A DNA stretch of 64,000 nt, taken from assembly GCA_037045685.1 (NCBI GenBank), contig JBAOII010000011.1, forward strand, positions 124,001-188,000, written 5' to 3'. This document shows positions 54,498-64,000 of the stretch, in pieces. Origin of the DNA: Competibacter_A sp037045685 (lineage in GTDB: Bacteria > Pseudomonadota > Gammaproteobacteria > Competibacterales > Competibacteraceae). Position 1 is the stretch's first letter. Each line of letters opens with the position of its first letter. Both the position numbers and the translations under genes were made by a program. The notes under the pieces were generated by a model, which had not been told where the DNA came from, did no database searches, and saw only the letters and a program-made list of their open reading frames with translations.

Positions 54498-55169
54498 GGC
54501 CGGAGCGAGGCGCGGGCGCTCCCGGCGAGGATGGCGAGCGTGGTCGCGAGTCGATTTGAGCGGTTCAAGGTCGGCGGGTACGGATCAAAGAGAGTTTCGG
54601 CAGTGAAAAGCCGCGACGTTTTTTGCGGGTGCAACTTTTGTCGCAGTTGGCCAGCGTTTCGATATATTCGAGTTGGATTATTTTCCTCTGTTGCTTGGTG
54701 GCTTTTTGTCTCGTGTCGCGAGCGAATCATGGCTTTCCTTCCGTGCGATGGCCCTTTTTAGTTTCGGCCACATCAAAAATTGATGAGAGTTCGGATAATG
54801 GCCCGCGATTTGCTATCTCTCATCGCGCGAGCGGGACGAGAGTAGCGGCAAAGTTGGCTGCTACCTCGCATTCCCTCATGAAGATCGCTCGACAGATCCG
54901 GCGCGGTCAGATCTGTTGAGTCCGAGACGATAAGCAAATTTTGAGGAGATAACGTCATGCCTTGCATTTCGATCGGGTATATCGTTCAAAATGGCACTAG
55001 TTGGAAAGAGCATATTCGAGCGCCGAAGTGAAAGCGGCTTCAGAAGAAAAGCGCCGAATCCCATGCCGAACGCCAAGCCTTTGAAGGCTTTGGCAACAAG
55101 AACGGTCCCTATTTGATCGTCCAGGATGCTTTTCCCTGTTTCGATGGTTGCCATCAACATTTTTTAAAT
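54498..55169. other. Gene-poor stretch with lower GC
   Basis: About 670 bp with several short frames on both strands, none with a ribosome site and a recognisable product. Base composition is lower in GC than in the genes on either side, so it may be foreign or decayed DNA. Confidence 0.5.
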
Positions 55170-55415
55170 ATGTCGAAGTCAAAACCGGGAAAAAAGAAAG
55201 ACGAAGAGCCAGTACCGGGTTCCAGTGTTATTATCAAGGTGACCGCCGATAATACATACGATATGAATAGCTACGTGCAGCAAGGTCTGATCTCGGCTAA
55301 GGTCGGATGCTTTCCGTGGTACATTTACTATCAAAATGGGACGGCTACTTTCCGAATGGGTATTGCGAGAGCGCCACAGGGTTTTCCGGTGCACCCTAGC
55401 CCGCAAAATGTCTAG
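55170..55415 (+). CDS. Hypothetical small protein
   Basis: 81 residues starting MSKSKPGKKKDEEPVPGSSV. The basic N-terminus is followed by VIIKVTADNTYDMNSYVQQG and an aromatic segment (CFPWYIYYQNGTATFRMGI). No clear ribosome site and no family recognised. It could be a real small gene or chance coding. Confidence 0.35.
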   Translation: MSKSKPGKKKDEEPVPGSSVIIKVTADNTYDMNSYVQQGLISAKVGCFPWYIYYQNGTATFRMGIARAPQGFPVHPSPQNV

Positions 55416-55449
55416 GCGGGTGCGTCAAGGAATTCGACGGAAATAAGGA

Positions 55450-58400
55450 CTAACCGGGCGGTTGTTTGGTGGAGGCATCGACACACGCTCGGTAATTTTC
55501 ATCCAGTGCCGGGCGCAGCAGCACCATCGCGGCGATTCGGCGGGCCATCCGGGTGAATTCCAGGGCTTCGTCGGTGGAGAGCGGTCGGTTCAGCAATTCG
55601 TATTCACGATACGACAACCATTTTTTCAGGACTTGATAGCCGCCGAGGGTGAATTCCCACACCGGGCGCGGCACGTTTTTCCAGTAGCAATCGGCGTTGA
55701 GATACACGTCCAGCGTTTCGTCGCCCAGTTCCTCGGCCCTCACCCCCGGCCCCTCTCCCGGAGGGCGAGGGGAGGAAGTTGTCGGACGGATTTCCGTCCG
55801 GCCCTTGCCGGGCATGGTGACGCCGCCTTTGCCGGCATGGCCCCAGCCGGCGGTGAGTTTCAGGTGTTCCGGCGTGACTGGAACGGAGTCCGCCACGGTC
55901 AGCAGGGCGATGTTCGCCAATTCCGGGCGCGGTTTGCCTTGGGTGACGCCGGGCAGCGGGGTTTCGGTGTCGAGCAGGGCGGCGATTTGCCGGCCCAGTT
56001 CGGCGGAAGCGAGCAAGCGTTCCCGCGTCGCCGGTAGCGGAATGCGCGGCCAGTCCTGTTTCAGCGCCCCGGCGTTATCGGCGCGATAAGCGGGAGCGTG
56101 CAACACGGCGACGATGTGATGGAATAGGGCCGGCGCGTCGGCGTCGAGGCGGGCGAGGTAGTCGGTTGCAGCGTTGCTCAAATTTGGAGCGTATTTTGGT
56201 AAGCGTTCAATTTCTTCAAGCAACGAGTTTTGCTTGCTCAGTTTCTTGAGGTAAACCGGAAAGAAGCTCGATAAGCCATTTCCGAAATTATCGCCCAATG
56301 AGCGTGTTACAAAACCACGATCAAATTGATCAATCGGTTGCCGTTGGCGGGCTTCAAGCCAGATGTTTTGTGCAAATAGGTGTGGCAAATATTCGCTACG
56401 TTTCTCATCGAGCAATTTGGTTTCCGGTTCCCAATAGAGCCAACGAACATCGAAAGGCCGATAGGCGTAACGGATGATATTTTCGGATCGGAATCTACGC
56501 TTTTGCAAAATTGCGCGTGTTTGCTTGGGATCGAATCGTGCAGTGGTTTTCATCAAACTCGGTGCAATTCTGCGGATTTCCTCATCGCTGATGTTCGGAT
56601 CGAAATATCGCTGCATTCGCTGTTCCAGTGCCTCGCGATCAATATCCACCAAGGTATCGTCGCGGCTGGTTTTCACGCCGGGGAAGGAGGCCGGTAGCAA
56701 GTCCGGCAAGAGCGGCCAGGAAAGATAATCGACGTTGACAACTTTCGGCTTGAATGGCAACCCGATTTCCGCAATCGGTTTCAGCGAAACGTACAGGGAA
56801 TTCAAGTCATCGCTTTCAAGGCTGGCTAATAAAGTTTTCCGGCGTTCTTCGGCGCGGGCATCCTGGAGGTCGCGGTAATAAATAATCGGTTGTTCCGACG
56901 AATTACATACCAGCAGGCTGATTTGTGTGCCAATTTTAATCCCGGCTGAACTGCCGGTCATGGCAAACACAGTTTCGCTGGTTCGCCCGTCGGGCGCGTA
57001 CTCTGAGATGATCCGGTCGCCGTGCAGGTTATCGATCCAAATCCGGTCGAATTTCTCCAAGTACCGTTCCCGCATTCCGGTGAACGACAAGCCATCCAGC
57101 CATGAATAGTTGGAGATAAAGCAGATCACCCCGCGTCCGCTGTGTTCGACGATATGCCGTTCCGCCATCCGGTAGAACCGCACGTACAGATCGTTCAAGC
57201 CCTGACCCTGCGGCGGCGGCGCGCGGCGGGTCTGGCGGTAAGCGCGGGTCAACTCCTGTTCCTCGTCCATCGCCACCCCGGCGAAACCGTTGTACGGCGG
57301 ATTGCCGAGAATCACCAGAATTCGCCGCTCCCGCTTCACCAGCCGCGCCGCGCTGTTCTCCGCCATCAGTTCCGGGAAATTGAGCGCCAGTTGCGCCATG
57401 CGCTTCTTGCCGTCCTCGTCCGGCGGCTGCCAGCCGGTCAGCGCGTTGGTCAGGTACACCCCCAGCCGCTCCGTCTGGCCGGTGGATTCGTCCAGTTGCA
57501 GCGTCGCGCCCCACTGGTGCAGCAGCAAGCCCAATTGCAGGTGCGCCACCACATACGGCGCCGGCAGCAACTCGAAGCCGAACACTCGCTCCAGCGCCGC
57601 CTGTTTCAGCTTGGCGCCGGCCAGGCCGCCCAAACCCTGCTCGTCCAGCCGCGCCTTGATGTGGCGCAACACCTCGGTCAAATACGCGCCGGTGCCGCAG
57701 CAAGGATCGAGAATGAAAACTTCCGGGTCGGCCAAGCCGTCGGCGATGCCGAGTTCTTCGCGCAACACCGCGTCCACCCGCGCCACCATGTAGCGGACGA
57801 TTTCCGGCGGCGTGTACCACACCCCCAGTTGCTTGCGCAGTTCCGGGTCGAACGCTTGCAGGAACGGCTCGTAGAAATATTGCACCGCCCCGGCGGCGGC
57901 GAACTGGCCGAAGAACGCCGCCCGGTCCACCCGGTTCAACACCCCGTTGACCCAGTCCAGCACCTCGGCCAAGCCCAGCGGCAACAACCGCGACGGCTGC
58001 GACAACTGCTCGAACAGGGCGCGGATCATCGGCACCCGCAGCGTCCAGCTCGCCAGCTTCCAGTCGAAACGATCTTCCCTCACCCCCGGCCCCTCTCCCA
58101 AAGGGCGAGGGGAGTGAATGACGGTTTCCTGGTGCCACAGCACCCAGGCTGAAAACACCCCGTAGAACAAGGTCTGAATCAGCGTGGACCGAAAGAAATG
58201 CTCGCCGTCCTCGGCCTCGAACCGCAGGCCCAGCGCGTTTTCCAGCGCCCCGCGCAACGCCGCCAGCGCCGGCAAATCCGGCTTCTCCGCCAGCCGCGCC
58301 CGCGCGTCGCGGGCATACGACGCCAGAAACCAAGCCACGTCGCGGGGATTGTTCAGCGGCGCGGCGCACAGCAAAACCCGCTTGAGATATTCCAGCAAGC

Positions 58401-58899
58401 GCTCGCCGCGCGCCTGGGCGAACGCGCGCGGCTGCGCCAGCCTGGCCCAGAACTCGTCCGCCGAATCCGCCAAGCGAAACGTCTCCAGCACCGCCGGCCG
58501 GCCGTCGCGGTCCTCGCCGACCAGCAGAAAATCCCGGTAATTCGTCACCAGCACCAAGCGGTATTTTTCCCGATACTTGCTGACTTGCGCGCCGCCGGCG
58601 GTCAGCCAGCCATCCTCGGCCACGCTCTTGATCTCGACCGCGCCGCGTTCCGGCAACTGGCCCGGCAGCGGCTCGGACGCGCCTTTGGCAAATTGGTTGG
58701 CGGCGTACAGACCGGCATCCGGGCTGCCGGCGCCGGTATTTTTCAACTGCGACACCGCCCGCACGCGCGGCTTCAGCGTCTCGCCGACCGCGTCGAGCAG
58801 GTTGATCAGTGCCGGGTAGTACGAGGTTTCCTTGACGCCGCCGCCGGTGGCGCGAATCTCGGCCAAGGCGGCGAAGTAAGCTTCGGCGGGCGATTTCAT
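55450..58899 (-). CDS. Type IIG-like restriction-modification enzyme (N6-adenine methylase fused to nuclease)
   Basis: 1149 residues. An N-terminal PD-(D/E)xK-like motif is visible as SPDAGLYAANQF ... RGAVEIKSVAED. The methylase has motif I FILDPCCGTGAYLTEVLRHI near residue 398 and motif IV ILGNPPYNGF near 535. The C-terminal part is a target-recognition region. No helicase or separate specificity gene is adjacent. Two dispersed repeats are translated in frame: SPRPLGEGPGVRED (DNA 58078-58114) and SPRPPGEGPGVRAEE (55737-55773). Frame is otherwise intact. The stop of the next gene overlaps its start by 4 bp. Confidence 0.88.
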   Translation of the reverse strand: MKSPAEAYFAALAEIRATGGGVKETSYYPALINLLDAVGETLKPRVRAVSQLKNTGAGSPDAGLYAANQFAKGASEPLPGQLPERGAVEIKSVAEDGWLTAGGAQVSKYREKYRLVLVTNYRDFLLVGEDRDGRPAVLETFRLADSADEFWARLAQPRAFAQARGERLLEYLKRVLLCAAPLNNPRDVAWFLASYARDARARLAEKPDLPALAALRGALENALGLRFEAEDGEHFFRSTLIQTLFYGVFSAWVLWHQETVIHSPRPLGEGPGVREDRFDWKLASWTLRVPMIRALFEQLSQPSRLLPLGLAEVLDWVNGVLNRVDRAAFFGQFAAAGAVQYFYEPFLQAFDPELRKQLGVWYTPPEIVRYMVARVDAVLREELGIADGLADPEVFILDPCCGTGAYLTEVLRHIKARLDEQGLGGLAGAKLKQAALERVFGFELLPAPYVVAHLQLGLLLHQWGATLQLDESTGQTERLGVYLTNALTGWQPPDEDGKKRMAQLALNFPELMAENSAARLVKRERRILVILGNPPYNGFAGVAMDEEQELTRAYRQTRRAPPPQGQGLNDLYVRFYRMAERHIVEHSGRGVICFISNYSWLDGLSFTGMRERYLEKFDRIWIDNLHGDRIISEYAPDGRTSETVFAMTGSSAGIKIGTQISLLVCNSSEQPIIYYRDLQDARAEERRKTLLASLESDDLNSLYVSLKPIAEIGLPFKPKVVNVDYLSWPLLPDLLPASFPGVKTSRDDTLVDIDREALEQRMQRYFDPNISDEEIRRIAPSLMKTTARFDPKQTRAILQKRRFRSENIIRYAYRPFDVRWLYWEPETKLLDEKRSEYLPHLFAQNIWLEARQRQPIDQFDRGFVTRSLGDNFGNGLSSFFPVYLKKLSKQNSLLEEIERLPKYAPNLSNAATDYLARLDADAPALFHHIVAVLHAPAYRADNAGALKQDWPRIPLPATRERLLASAELGRQIAALLDTETPLPGVTQGKPRPELANIALLTVADSVPVTPEHLKLTAGWGHAGKGGVTMPGKGRTEIRPTTSSPRPPGEGPGVRAEELGDETLDVYLNADCYWKNVPRPVWEFTLGGYQVLKKWLSYREYELLNRPLSTDEALEFTRMARRIAAMVLLRPALDENYRACVDASTKQPPG
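55737..55773. repeat. Dispersed palindromic repeat inside the RM gene (3' part)
   Basis: CCCTCACCCCCGGCCCCTCT then CCCGGAGGGCGAGGGGAG, read in frame in the enzyme's C-terminal region. Confidence 0.88.
58078..58114. repeat. Dispersed palindromic repeat inside the RM gene (5' part)
   Basis: CCCTCACCCCCGGCCCCTCT then CCCAAAGGGCGAGGGGAG, read in frame between the nuclease-like and methylase regions. Confidence 0.88.
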
Positions 58900-59564
58900 C
58901 GCTCTTCAAACAGCGGGGGGGATCGCGCCTCGTCGATCCGTTCGTCGCCGGCCAAACGCTCGATTTGCCGGTCGTGGGGGCGAGAAAAAAGCAGCAACGC
59001 GGCGATGCCGCCGATCAATGCCAAAAACATGTCGGATTGCGTGTCCCAGGGATCGCCTTGGGTGCCCAGAAACTCGTCGGCCCCCTGGCCGAGAATCAGC
59101 GCGGCGGCCCATTCGATCAGTTCGTACAACGCGCTGATCGCCAGAACGATGCAAACGACCACGAACGCCAGCATCTTCCGGCCCCGCACGAACCGGCCGC
59201 GAACCAGGATTTCCCGCGCCACCAGCGCCGGCACGAAGCCCTGAAAGAAGTGGCCGATCTTGTCGTAAGGATTGCGGCTCAAATCCAGCCAATCGGCCAG
59301 ATAAAAGCCGAGCGGCACGCGGGCGTAGCTGTAAGCGCCGCCGAGCATGAGCACCAGGGCGTGAAGAAAAATGAAAAAATACAATAAACTGGTCAGCGGA
59401 TAGCGGTGATACGTCGCCCAGAGCACCGGCAGAGCGATCACCACGGGAAACACTTCCAGCATCCAGGTGGTGCGGTCGAACGGCCGCAGGCCGGACAGCG
59501 CCAGCAAGACCACCAAAACGACAGCAGCCAAAACAAGAACTTGGGATCGTTGTATGCGCGTCAT
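58896..59564 (-). CDS. DUF2238 membrane protein
   Basis: 222 residues with about six membrane segments (LAAVVLVVLLALSGL at the start). The conserved DUF2238 core is YDKIGHFFQGFVPALVAREI and ELIEWAAALILGQGADEFLG then TQGDPWDTQSDMFLALIGG. Function unknown. It overlaps the RM gene start by 4 bp. Confidence 0.9.
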   Translation of the reverse strand: MTRIQRSQVLVLAAVVLVVLLALSGLRPFDRTTWMLEVFPVVIALPVLWATYHRYPLTSLLYFFIFLHALVLMLGGAYSYARVPLGFYLADWLDLSRNPYDKIGHFFQGFVPALVAREILVRGRFVRGRKMLAFVVVCIVLAISALYELIEWAAALILGQGADEFLGTQGDPWDTQSDMFLALIGGIAALLLFSRPHDRQIERLAGDERIDEARSPPLFEER

Positions 59565-59616
59565 GGTAAAATTTCCCGCAGGTTCCAAACAGGGGGGACA
59601 ACCCCAGGAGATTGCG

Positions 59617-59952
59617 ATGATCGTAACATTTCGCAGCGAGGCATACGCCGACATCATGATGTTCGGCGAGATCGCCATCCAGTTACTCAAGCTGATGGGC
59701 CACAGCGGCACCGTGCCGGGCGCCCTGTTGGCCGAGGATGTTCCCGAAGCGCTGGCGAACTTGAAAAAGGCGATCACCGACGACAAGGCTCGGGTTGCGG
59801 CGCCGCCGAAGCCCGAAAAAGCGGGCAAAGACGACGATCGAGACGACGAAGACAGCGAACCTCCGGTCCAGTTGACGCATCGCGCCTTGCCGTTGATCGA
59901 GCTGCTCGCGGCCTCGGCGGCGGCGAAGTGCGACGTGATGTGGGATCGGTAG
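59617..59952 (+). CDS. DUF1840 protein
   Basis: 111 residues. MIVTFRSEAYADIMMFGEIA with LLKLMGHSGTVPGALLAEDV are family features. The middle is highly charged (PEKAGKDDDRDDEDSEPP). Small conserved proteobacterial protein of unknown function, divergent from the DUF2238 gene. Confidence 0.9.
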   Translation: MIVTFRSEAYADIMMFGEIAIQLLKLMGHSGTVPGALLAEDVPEALANLKKAITDDKARVAAPPKPEKAGKDDDRDDEDSEPPVQLTHRALPLIELLAASAAAKCDVMWDR

Positions 59953-60015
59953 CGGGTCCTCGGCCGAGGCGATCGAAATCGGCCGATGCGCCGGTTGGCG
60001 CCGCTCGACTGCAAC

Positions 60016-60044
60016 TTGACATAACCGGCTCGCCTGCCTATAGT
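60016..60044 (+). promoter_or_regulatory. Sigma70 promoter of the str operon (predicted)
   Basis: TTGACA at 60016-60021 and TATAGT at 60039-60044, 17-bp spacer, 89 bp upstream of rpsL. A near-perfect vegetative promoter, as expected for ribosomal genes. Confidence 0.85.
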
Positions 60045-60132
60045 TCCGCCTCTTTGCGAACCCGGATATTCGTCCGGCGCGGGTCCGCCGCCGGGTTCAC
60101 CGGATTTTCAAGCTCGATTGGAGTGGGGGGCA

Positions 60133-60507
<375 letters not shown>

Positions 60508-60533
60508 ATTCGCGTTAGCAGATCGAGACGGTT

Positions 60534-61004
60534 ATGCCGAGAAGAAGAGAAGTCCCCAAGCGCGTCATCCTGCCCGATCCCAAGCACGGGAGCGAGATGC
60601 TGGCCAAGTTCGTCAACATGGTCATGGAGCGCGGCAAGAAATCCGTGGCCGAAAAGATCGTCTACGGCGCGCTCGACGTCATCGCCGAAAAGGGCAAGGA
60701 CGATCCGGTGGGGACGCTGGAGCAGGCGCTCGACAACGTCCGGCCGGTGGTCGAGGTCAAGTCCCGCCGGGTCGGCGGCGCCACCTATCAGGTGCCCATC
60801 GAAGTGCGCTCGATCCGGCGCAACACCCTGGCCATGCGCTGGCTGATCGACGCCTCTCGCAAGCGCGGCGAAAAGTCCATGGCCCGCCGCTTGGCCGGCG
60901 AATTGCTGGATGCCGCCGACAGTCGCGGCGCCGCCGTCAAAAAGCGCGAGGACGTCCATCGCATGGCCGAGGCCAACAAAGCCTTCGCCCATTACCGCTG
61001 GTAA
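60534..61004 (+). CDS. rpsG: 30S ribosomal protein S7
   Basis: 156 residues, full length. MPRRREVPKRVILPDPKHGS, then ALDNVRPVVEVKSRRVGGAT and the C-terminal EANKAFAHYRW are diagnostic. S7 binds the 3' domain of 16S rRNA and regulates the operon in E. coli. 26 bp after rpsL. Confidence 0.98.
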   Translation: MPRRREVPKRVILPDPKHGSEMLAKFVNMVMERGKKSVAEKIVYGALDVIAEKGKDDPVGTLEQALDNVRPVVEVKSRRVGGATYQVPIEVRSIRRNTLAMRWLIDASRKRGEKSMARRLAGELLDAADSRGAAVKKREDVHRMAEANKAFAHYRW

Positions 61005-61021
61005 GTCCAAGGGATCGAGTC

Positions 61022-63121
61022 GTGGCACGTAAAACCCCCATCGAGCGCTATCGCAACCTCGGCATCATGGCCCACATCGATGCCGGCAAAACCACCGTGA
61101 CCGAGCGCATCCTGTTCTACACGGGCGTCTCGCACAAGCTGGGCGAGGTGCACGATGGCGCCGCCACCATGGACTGGATGGTGCAGGAGCAGGAGCGCGG
61201 TATCACCATCACCTCCGCCGCCACCACCTGCTTCTGGGATGGCATGGCCGGCCAGTTCGACCAGCATCGCGTCAACATCATCGACACCCCCGGCCACGTC
61301 GATTTCACCATCGAGGTCGAGCGCTCGCTGCGCGTGCTGGACGGCGCCTGCGCGGTGTTCTGCGCGGTGGGCGGCGTGGAGCCGCAGTCGGAAACCGTCT
61401 GGCGGCAGGCCAACAAGTACGGCGTGCCCCGCCTGGCCTTCGTCAACAAGATGGATCGCGCCGGCGCCGATTTCCTGCGGGTGGTGGGGCAAATCAAGAG
61501 CCGGCTGGGCGCCACTCCGGTGCCGATCCAGTTTCCCATCGGGGCTGAAGACAAGTTCAAGGGCTTGGTCGATCTGGTCAAAATGCAAGCCGTCAACTGG
61601 GACGAAGACAGCCTCGGTATGAAATTCGAGTATGTCGAGATTCCCGCCGACTTGCGCGCCGATTGCGAGGCGTGGCGCGAGAAGATGGTCGAGGCCGCCG
61701 CCGAGGCGTCCGACGAGCTGATGGAAAAATACCTGGAGGGCCACACCCTCGACGAGGACGAGATCAACGCCGGCTTGCGCGCCCGCACCCTGAAGGGCGA
61801 AATCGTGCCGGCCCTGTGCGGTTCGGCCTTCAAGAACAAGGGTGTGCAGGCGATGTTGGACGCCGTGATCCGCTATCTGCCCTCGCCCGTGGACAAACCC
61901 CCGGTCAAGGGCGTGCTGGACGATGCGGCCGGCAGCGAGGGCGAGCGGCCGGCCGACGACAAGGCGCCGTTCGCCGCGCTGGCGTTCAAGATCGCCACCG
62001 ACCCCTTCGTCGGCACCCTGACCTTCGTCCGCTGCTATTCCGGGGTGGTCAATTCCGGCGACGCGGTCTACAACCCGGTCAAGGGCCGGCGCGAGCGCAT
62101 CGGCCGCCTGGTGCAAATGCACGCCAACAGCCGCGAGGAAATCAAGGAAGTGCTGGCCGGCGACATCGCCGCCTGCGTCGGCCTGAAGGACGTGACCACC
62201 GGCGACACCCTCTGCGATGCCAACCAGGTCATCACTCTGGAGCGGATGGAGTTCCCCGAGCCGGTGATCTCCATCGCGGTCGAGCCCAAGACCAAGGCCG
62301 ACCAGGAAAAAATGGGTGTCGCTCTCGGCAAGCTGGCGCACGAAGATCCCTCGTTCCGGGTCCACACCGACCCGGAGTCGGGCCAGACCATCATCTCCGG
62401 CATGGGCGAGCTGCATCTGGAAATCATCGTCGACCGCCTCAAGCGCGAGTTCAAGGTGGACGCCAACATCGGCAAGCCGCGCGTCGCCTACCGCGAGACC
62501 ATCCGCAAGCCGGTGGAGCAGGAAGGCAAGTTCGTGCGCCAGTCCGGCGGCCGCGGCCAGTACGGCCACGTCTGGCTGCGGCTGGAGCCGCGCGAGCCGG
62601 GCGCCGGCTACGAGTTCGTCAACGCCATCGTCGGCGGCGTGGTGCCCAAAGAATACGTGCCGGCGGTGGACAAAGGCGTGCAGGAGCAGATGGAGAAGGG
62701 CGTGCTGGCCGGCTATCCGGTGGTGGACGTCAAGGTCACGATCTTCGACGGCTCCTACCACGAAGTGGACTCCAGCGAAATGGCGTTCAAGGTGGCCGGC
62801 TCGATCGGTTTCAAGGAAGGCGCGCACAAAGCGGGCGCGATCCTGCTGGAGCCGATCATGAAAGTCGAGGTGGTCACCCCCGAGGACTACATGGGCGACG
62901 TGATGGGCGATCTCAATCGCCGGCGCGGCATCCTGCAGGGCATGGACGATTCGCCGTCGGGCAAGGTGATCCGCGCCGAGGTGCCGCTGGCCGAGATGTT
63001 CGGTTACGCCACCGACCTGCGTTCGGCCACCCAGGGCCGCGCCACCTATTCCATGGAATTCGCCAAATACAACGAAGCCCCCGCCGCTATCGCGGAGGCG
63101 GTCGTCAAGAAAGCATCCTGA
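61022..63121 (+). CDS. fusA: Elongation factor G
   Basis: 699 residues from a GTG start. G-domain motifs: MAHIDAGKTTVTERILFYTG, DTPGHVDFTIEVERSLRVLD, NKMDRAGAD. Domain IV contains GGVVPKEYVPAVDKGVQEQM. It drives translocation on the ribosome. Full length and intact; G/C-ending codons favour C (ggc, gcc, acc). Confidence 0.98.
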   Translation: MARKTPIERYRNLGIMAHIDAGKTTVTERILFYTGVSHKLGEVHDGAATMDWMVQEQERGITITSAATTCFWDGMAGQFDQHRVNIIDTPGHVDFTIEVERSLRVLDGACAVFCAVGGVEPQSETVWRQANKYGVPRLAFVNKMDRAGADFLRVVGQIKSRLGATPVPIQFPIGAEDKFKGLVDLVKMQAVNWDEDSLGMKFEYVEIPADLRADCEAWREKMVEAAAEASDELMEKYLEGHTLDEDEINAGLRARTLKGEIVPALCGSAFKNKGVQAMLDAVIRYLPSPVDKPPVKGVLDDAAGSEGERPADDKAPFAALAFKIATDPFVGTLTFVRCYSGVVNSGDAVYNPVKGRRERIGRLVQMHANSREEIKEVLAGDIAACVGLKDVTTGDTLCDANQVITLERMEFPEPVISIAVEPKTKADQEKMGVALGKLAHEDPSFRVHTDPESGQTIISGMGELHLEIIVDRLKREFKVDANIGKPRVAYRETIRKPVEQEGKFVRQSGGRGQYGHVWLRLEPREPGAGYEFVNAIVGGVVPKEYVPAVDKGVQEQMEKGVLAGYPVVDVKVTIFDGSYHEVDSSEMAFKVAGSIGFKEGAHKAGAILLEPIMKVEVVTPEDYMGDVMGDLNRRRGILQGMDDSPSGKVIRAEVPLAEMFGYATDLRSATQGRATYSMEFAKYNEAPAAIAEAVVKKAS

Positions 63122-63161
63122 ACCCTTGTGCTGAATATCGGTATCGGTTGGAGTGAGTACG

Positions 63162-64000
<839 letters not shown>

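Noticed and set aside
54531..55160. Short frames on both strands after the AEC transporter gene
   Set aside because: No ribosome sites; the hydrophobic minus-strand frame (54876-55160) has no recognised family, so I left the stretch unannotated.

Overview
The window looks like a chromosomal segment of a nitrogen-fixing gammaproteobacterium. GC is high, with G/C-ending codons in most genes. A Mo-nitrogenase region carries both nifL and nifA, a Shethna-FeSII-like ferredoxin and a nif-linked rnf operon, as in Azotobacter-type diazotrophs. draT and a HiPIP fit environmental groups such as Competibacteraceae or purple sulfur relatives, but that placement is a guess.

Layout. 1-5100 (minus): molybdate genes modC, modD, a truncated haemoglobin, modB, modA and modE, with a ModE-type operator in front of modE. 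5640-15391 (minus): one long nif operon nifH-D-K-T-Y, a small gene, nifF, nifE-N-X and fdxB, with a sigma54 promoter and NifA site before nifH. 15534-16424 (plus): draT, divergent from nifH. 16425-20602: an AT-rich island holding an ABC-type ATPase/TOPRIM gene pair that resembles anti-phage modules. Its second gene is split by an ISL3-family IS, and the island is followed by a second, diverged copy of the draT 3' end. 20738-24076: a large hybrid histidine kinase. 24099-27119 (minus): nifQ, two 2Fe-2S ferredoxins, a 4Fe-4S ferredoxin and nifB, with a sigma54 promoter and two NifA sites. 27383-29009: ordinary genes. 29058-36443: what I read as a degraded chromosomal integron. A frameshifted intI points right. 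The cassette genes (OLD-type nuclease, HEPN-like protein, small membrane proteins) point left. attC-like sites lie between them, and two IS110/IS1111-type IS sit at or next to attC core sites. 36611-39746 (minus): nifA, nifL. 40108-45708 (plus): rnfABCDGE and rnfH, preceded by a predicted NifA site and sigma54 promoter. 45926-59952: a toxin-antitoxin pair, a broken penicillin acylase gene, HiPIP, a RimK-like ligase with a GNAT/C39 protein, argE, an AEC transporter, a Type IIG-like restriction-modification enzyme and small conserved genes. 60133-64000: the str operon rpsL-rpsG-fusA-tuf (tuf runs off the end).

How the parts fit. NifL/NifA would activate nifH, nifB and rnf through sigma54. Rnf would supply low-potential electrons to the flavodoxin and ferredoxins. 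ModABC/ModE and NifQ would supply Mo, NifB/E/N/X/Y would build FeMo-co, and DraT and the FeSII-like protein would protect or switch off nitrogenase. Two separate foreign segments rich in defence-like genes sit inside this otherwise coherent region.

Two cautions apply. About eleven single-base frameshifts break conserved genes (modD, modB, modE, nifD, intI, rnfA, rnfG, rnfE and others). Most are a one-base gain or loss in a short homopolymer, so sequencing error is likely for many. A short GC-rich palindromic repeat family (14 copies) has inserted into several gene ends and is translated in frame.
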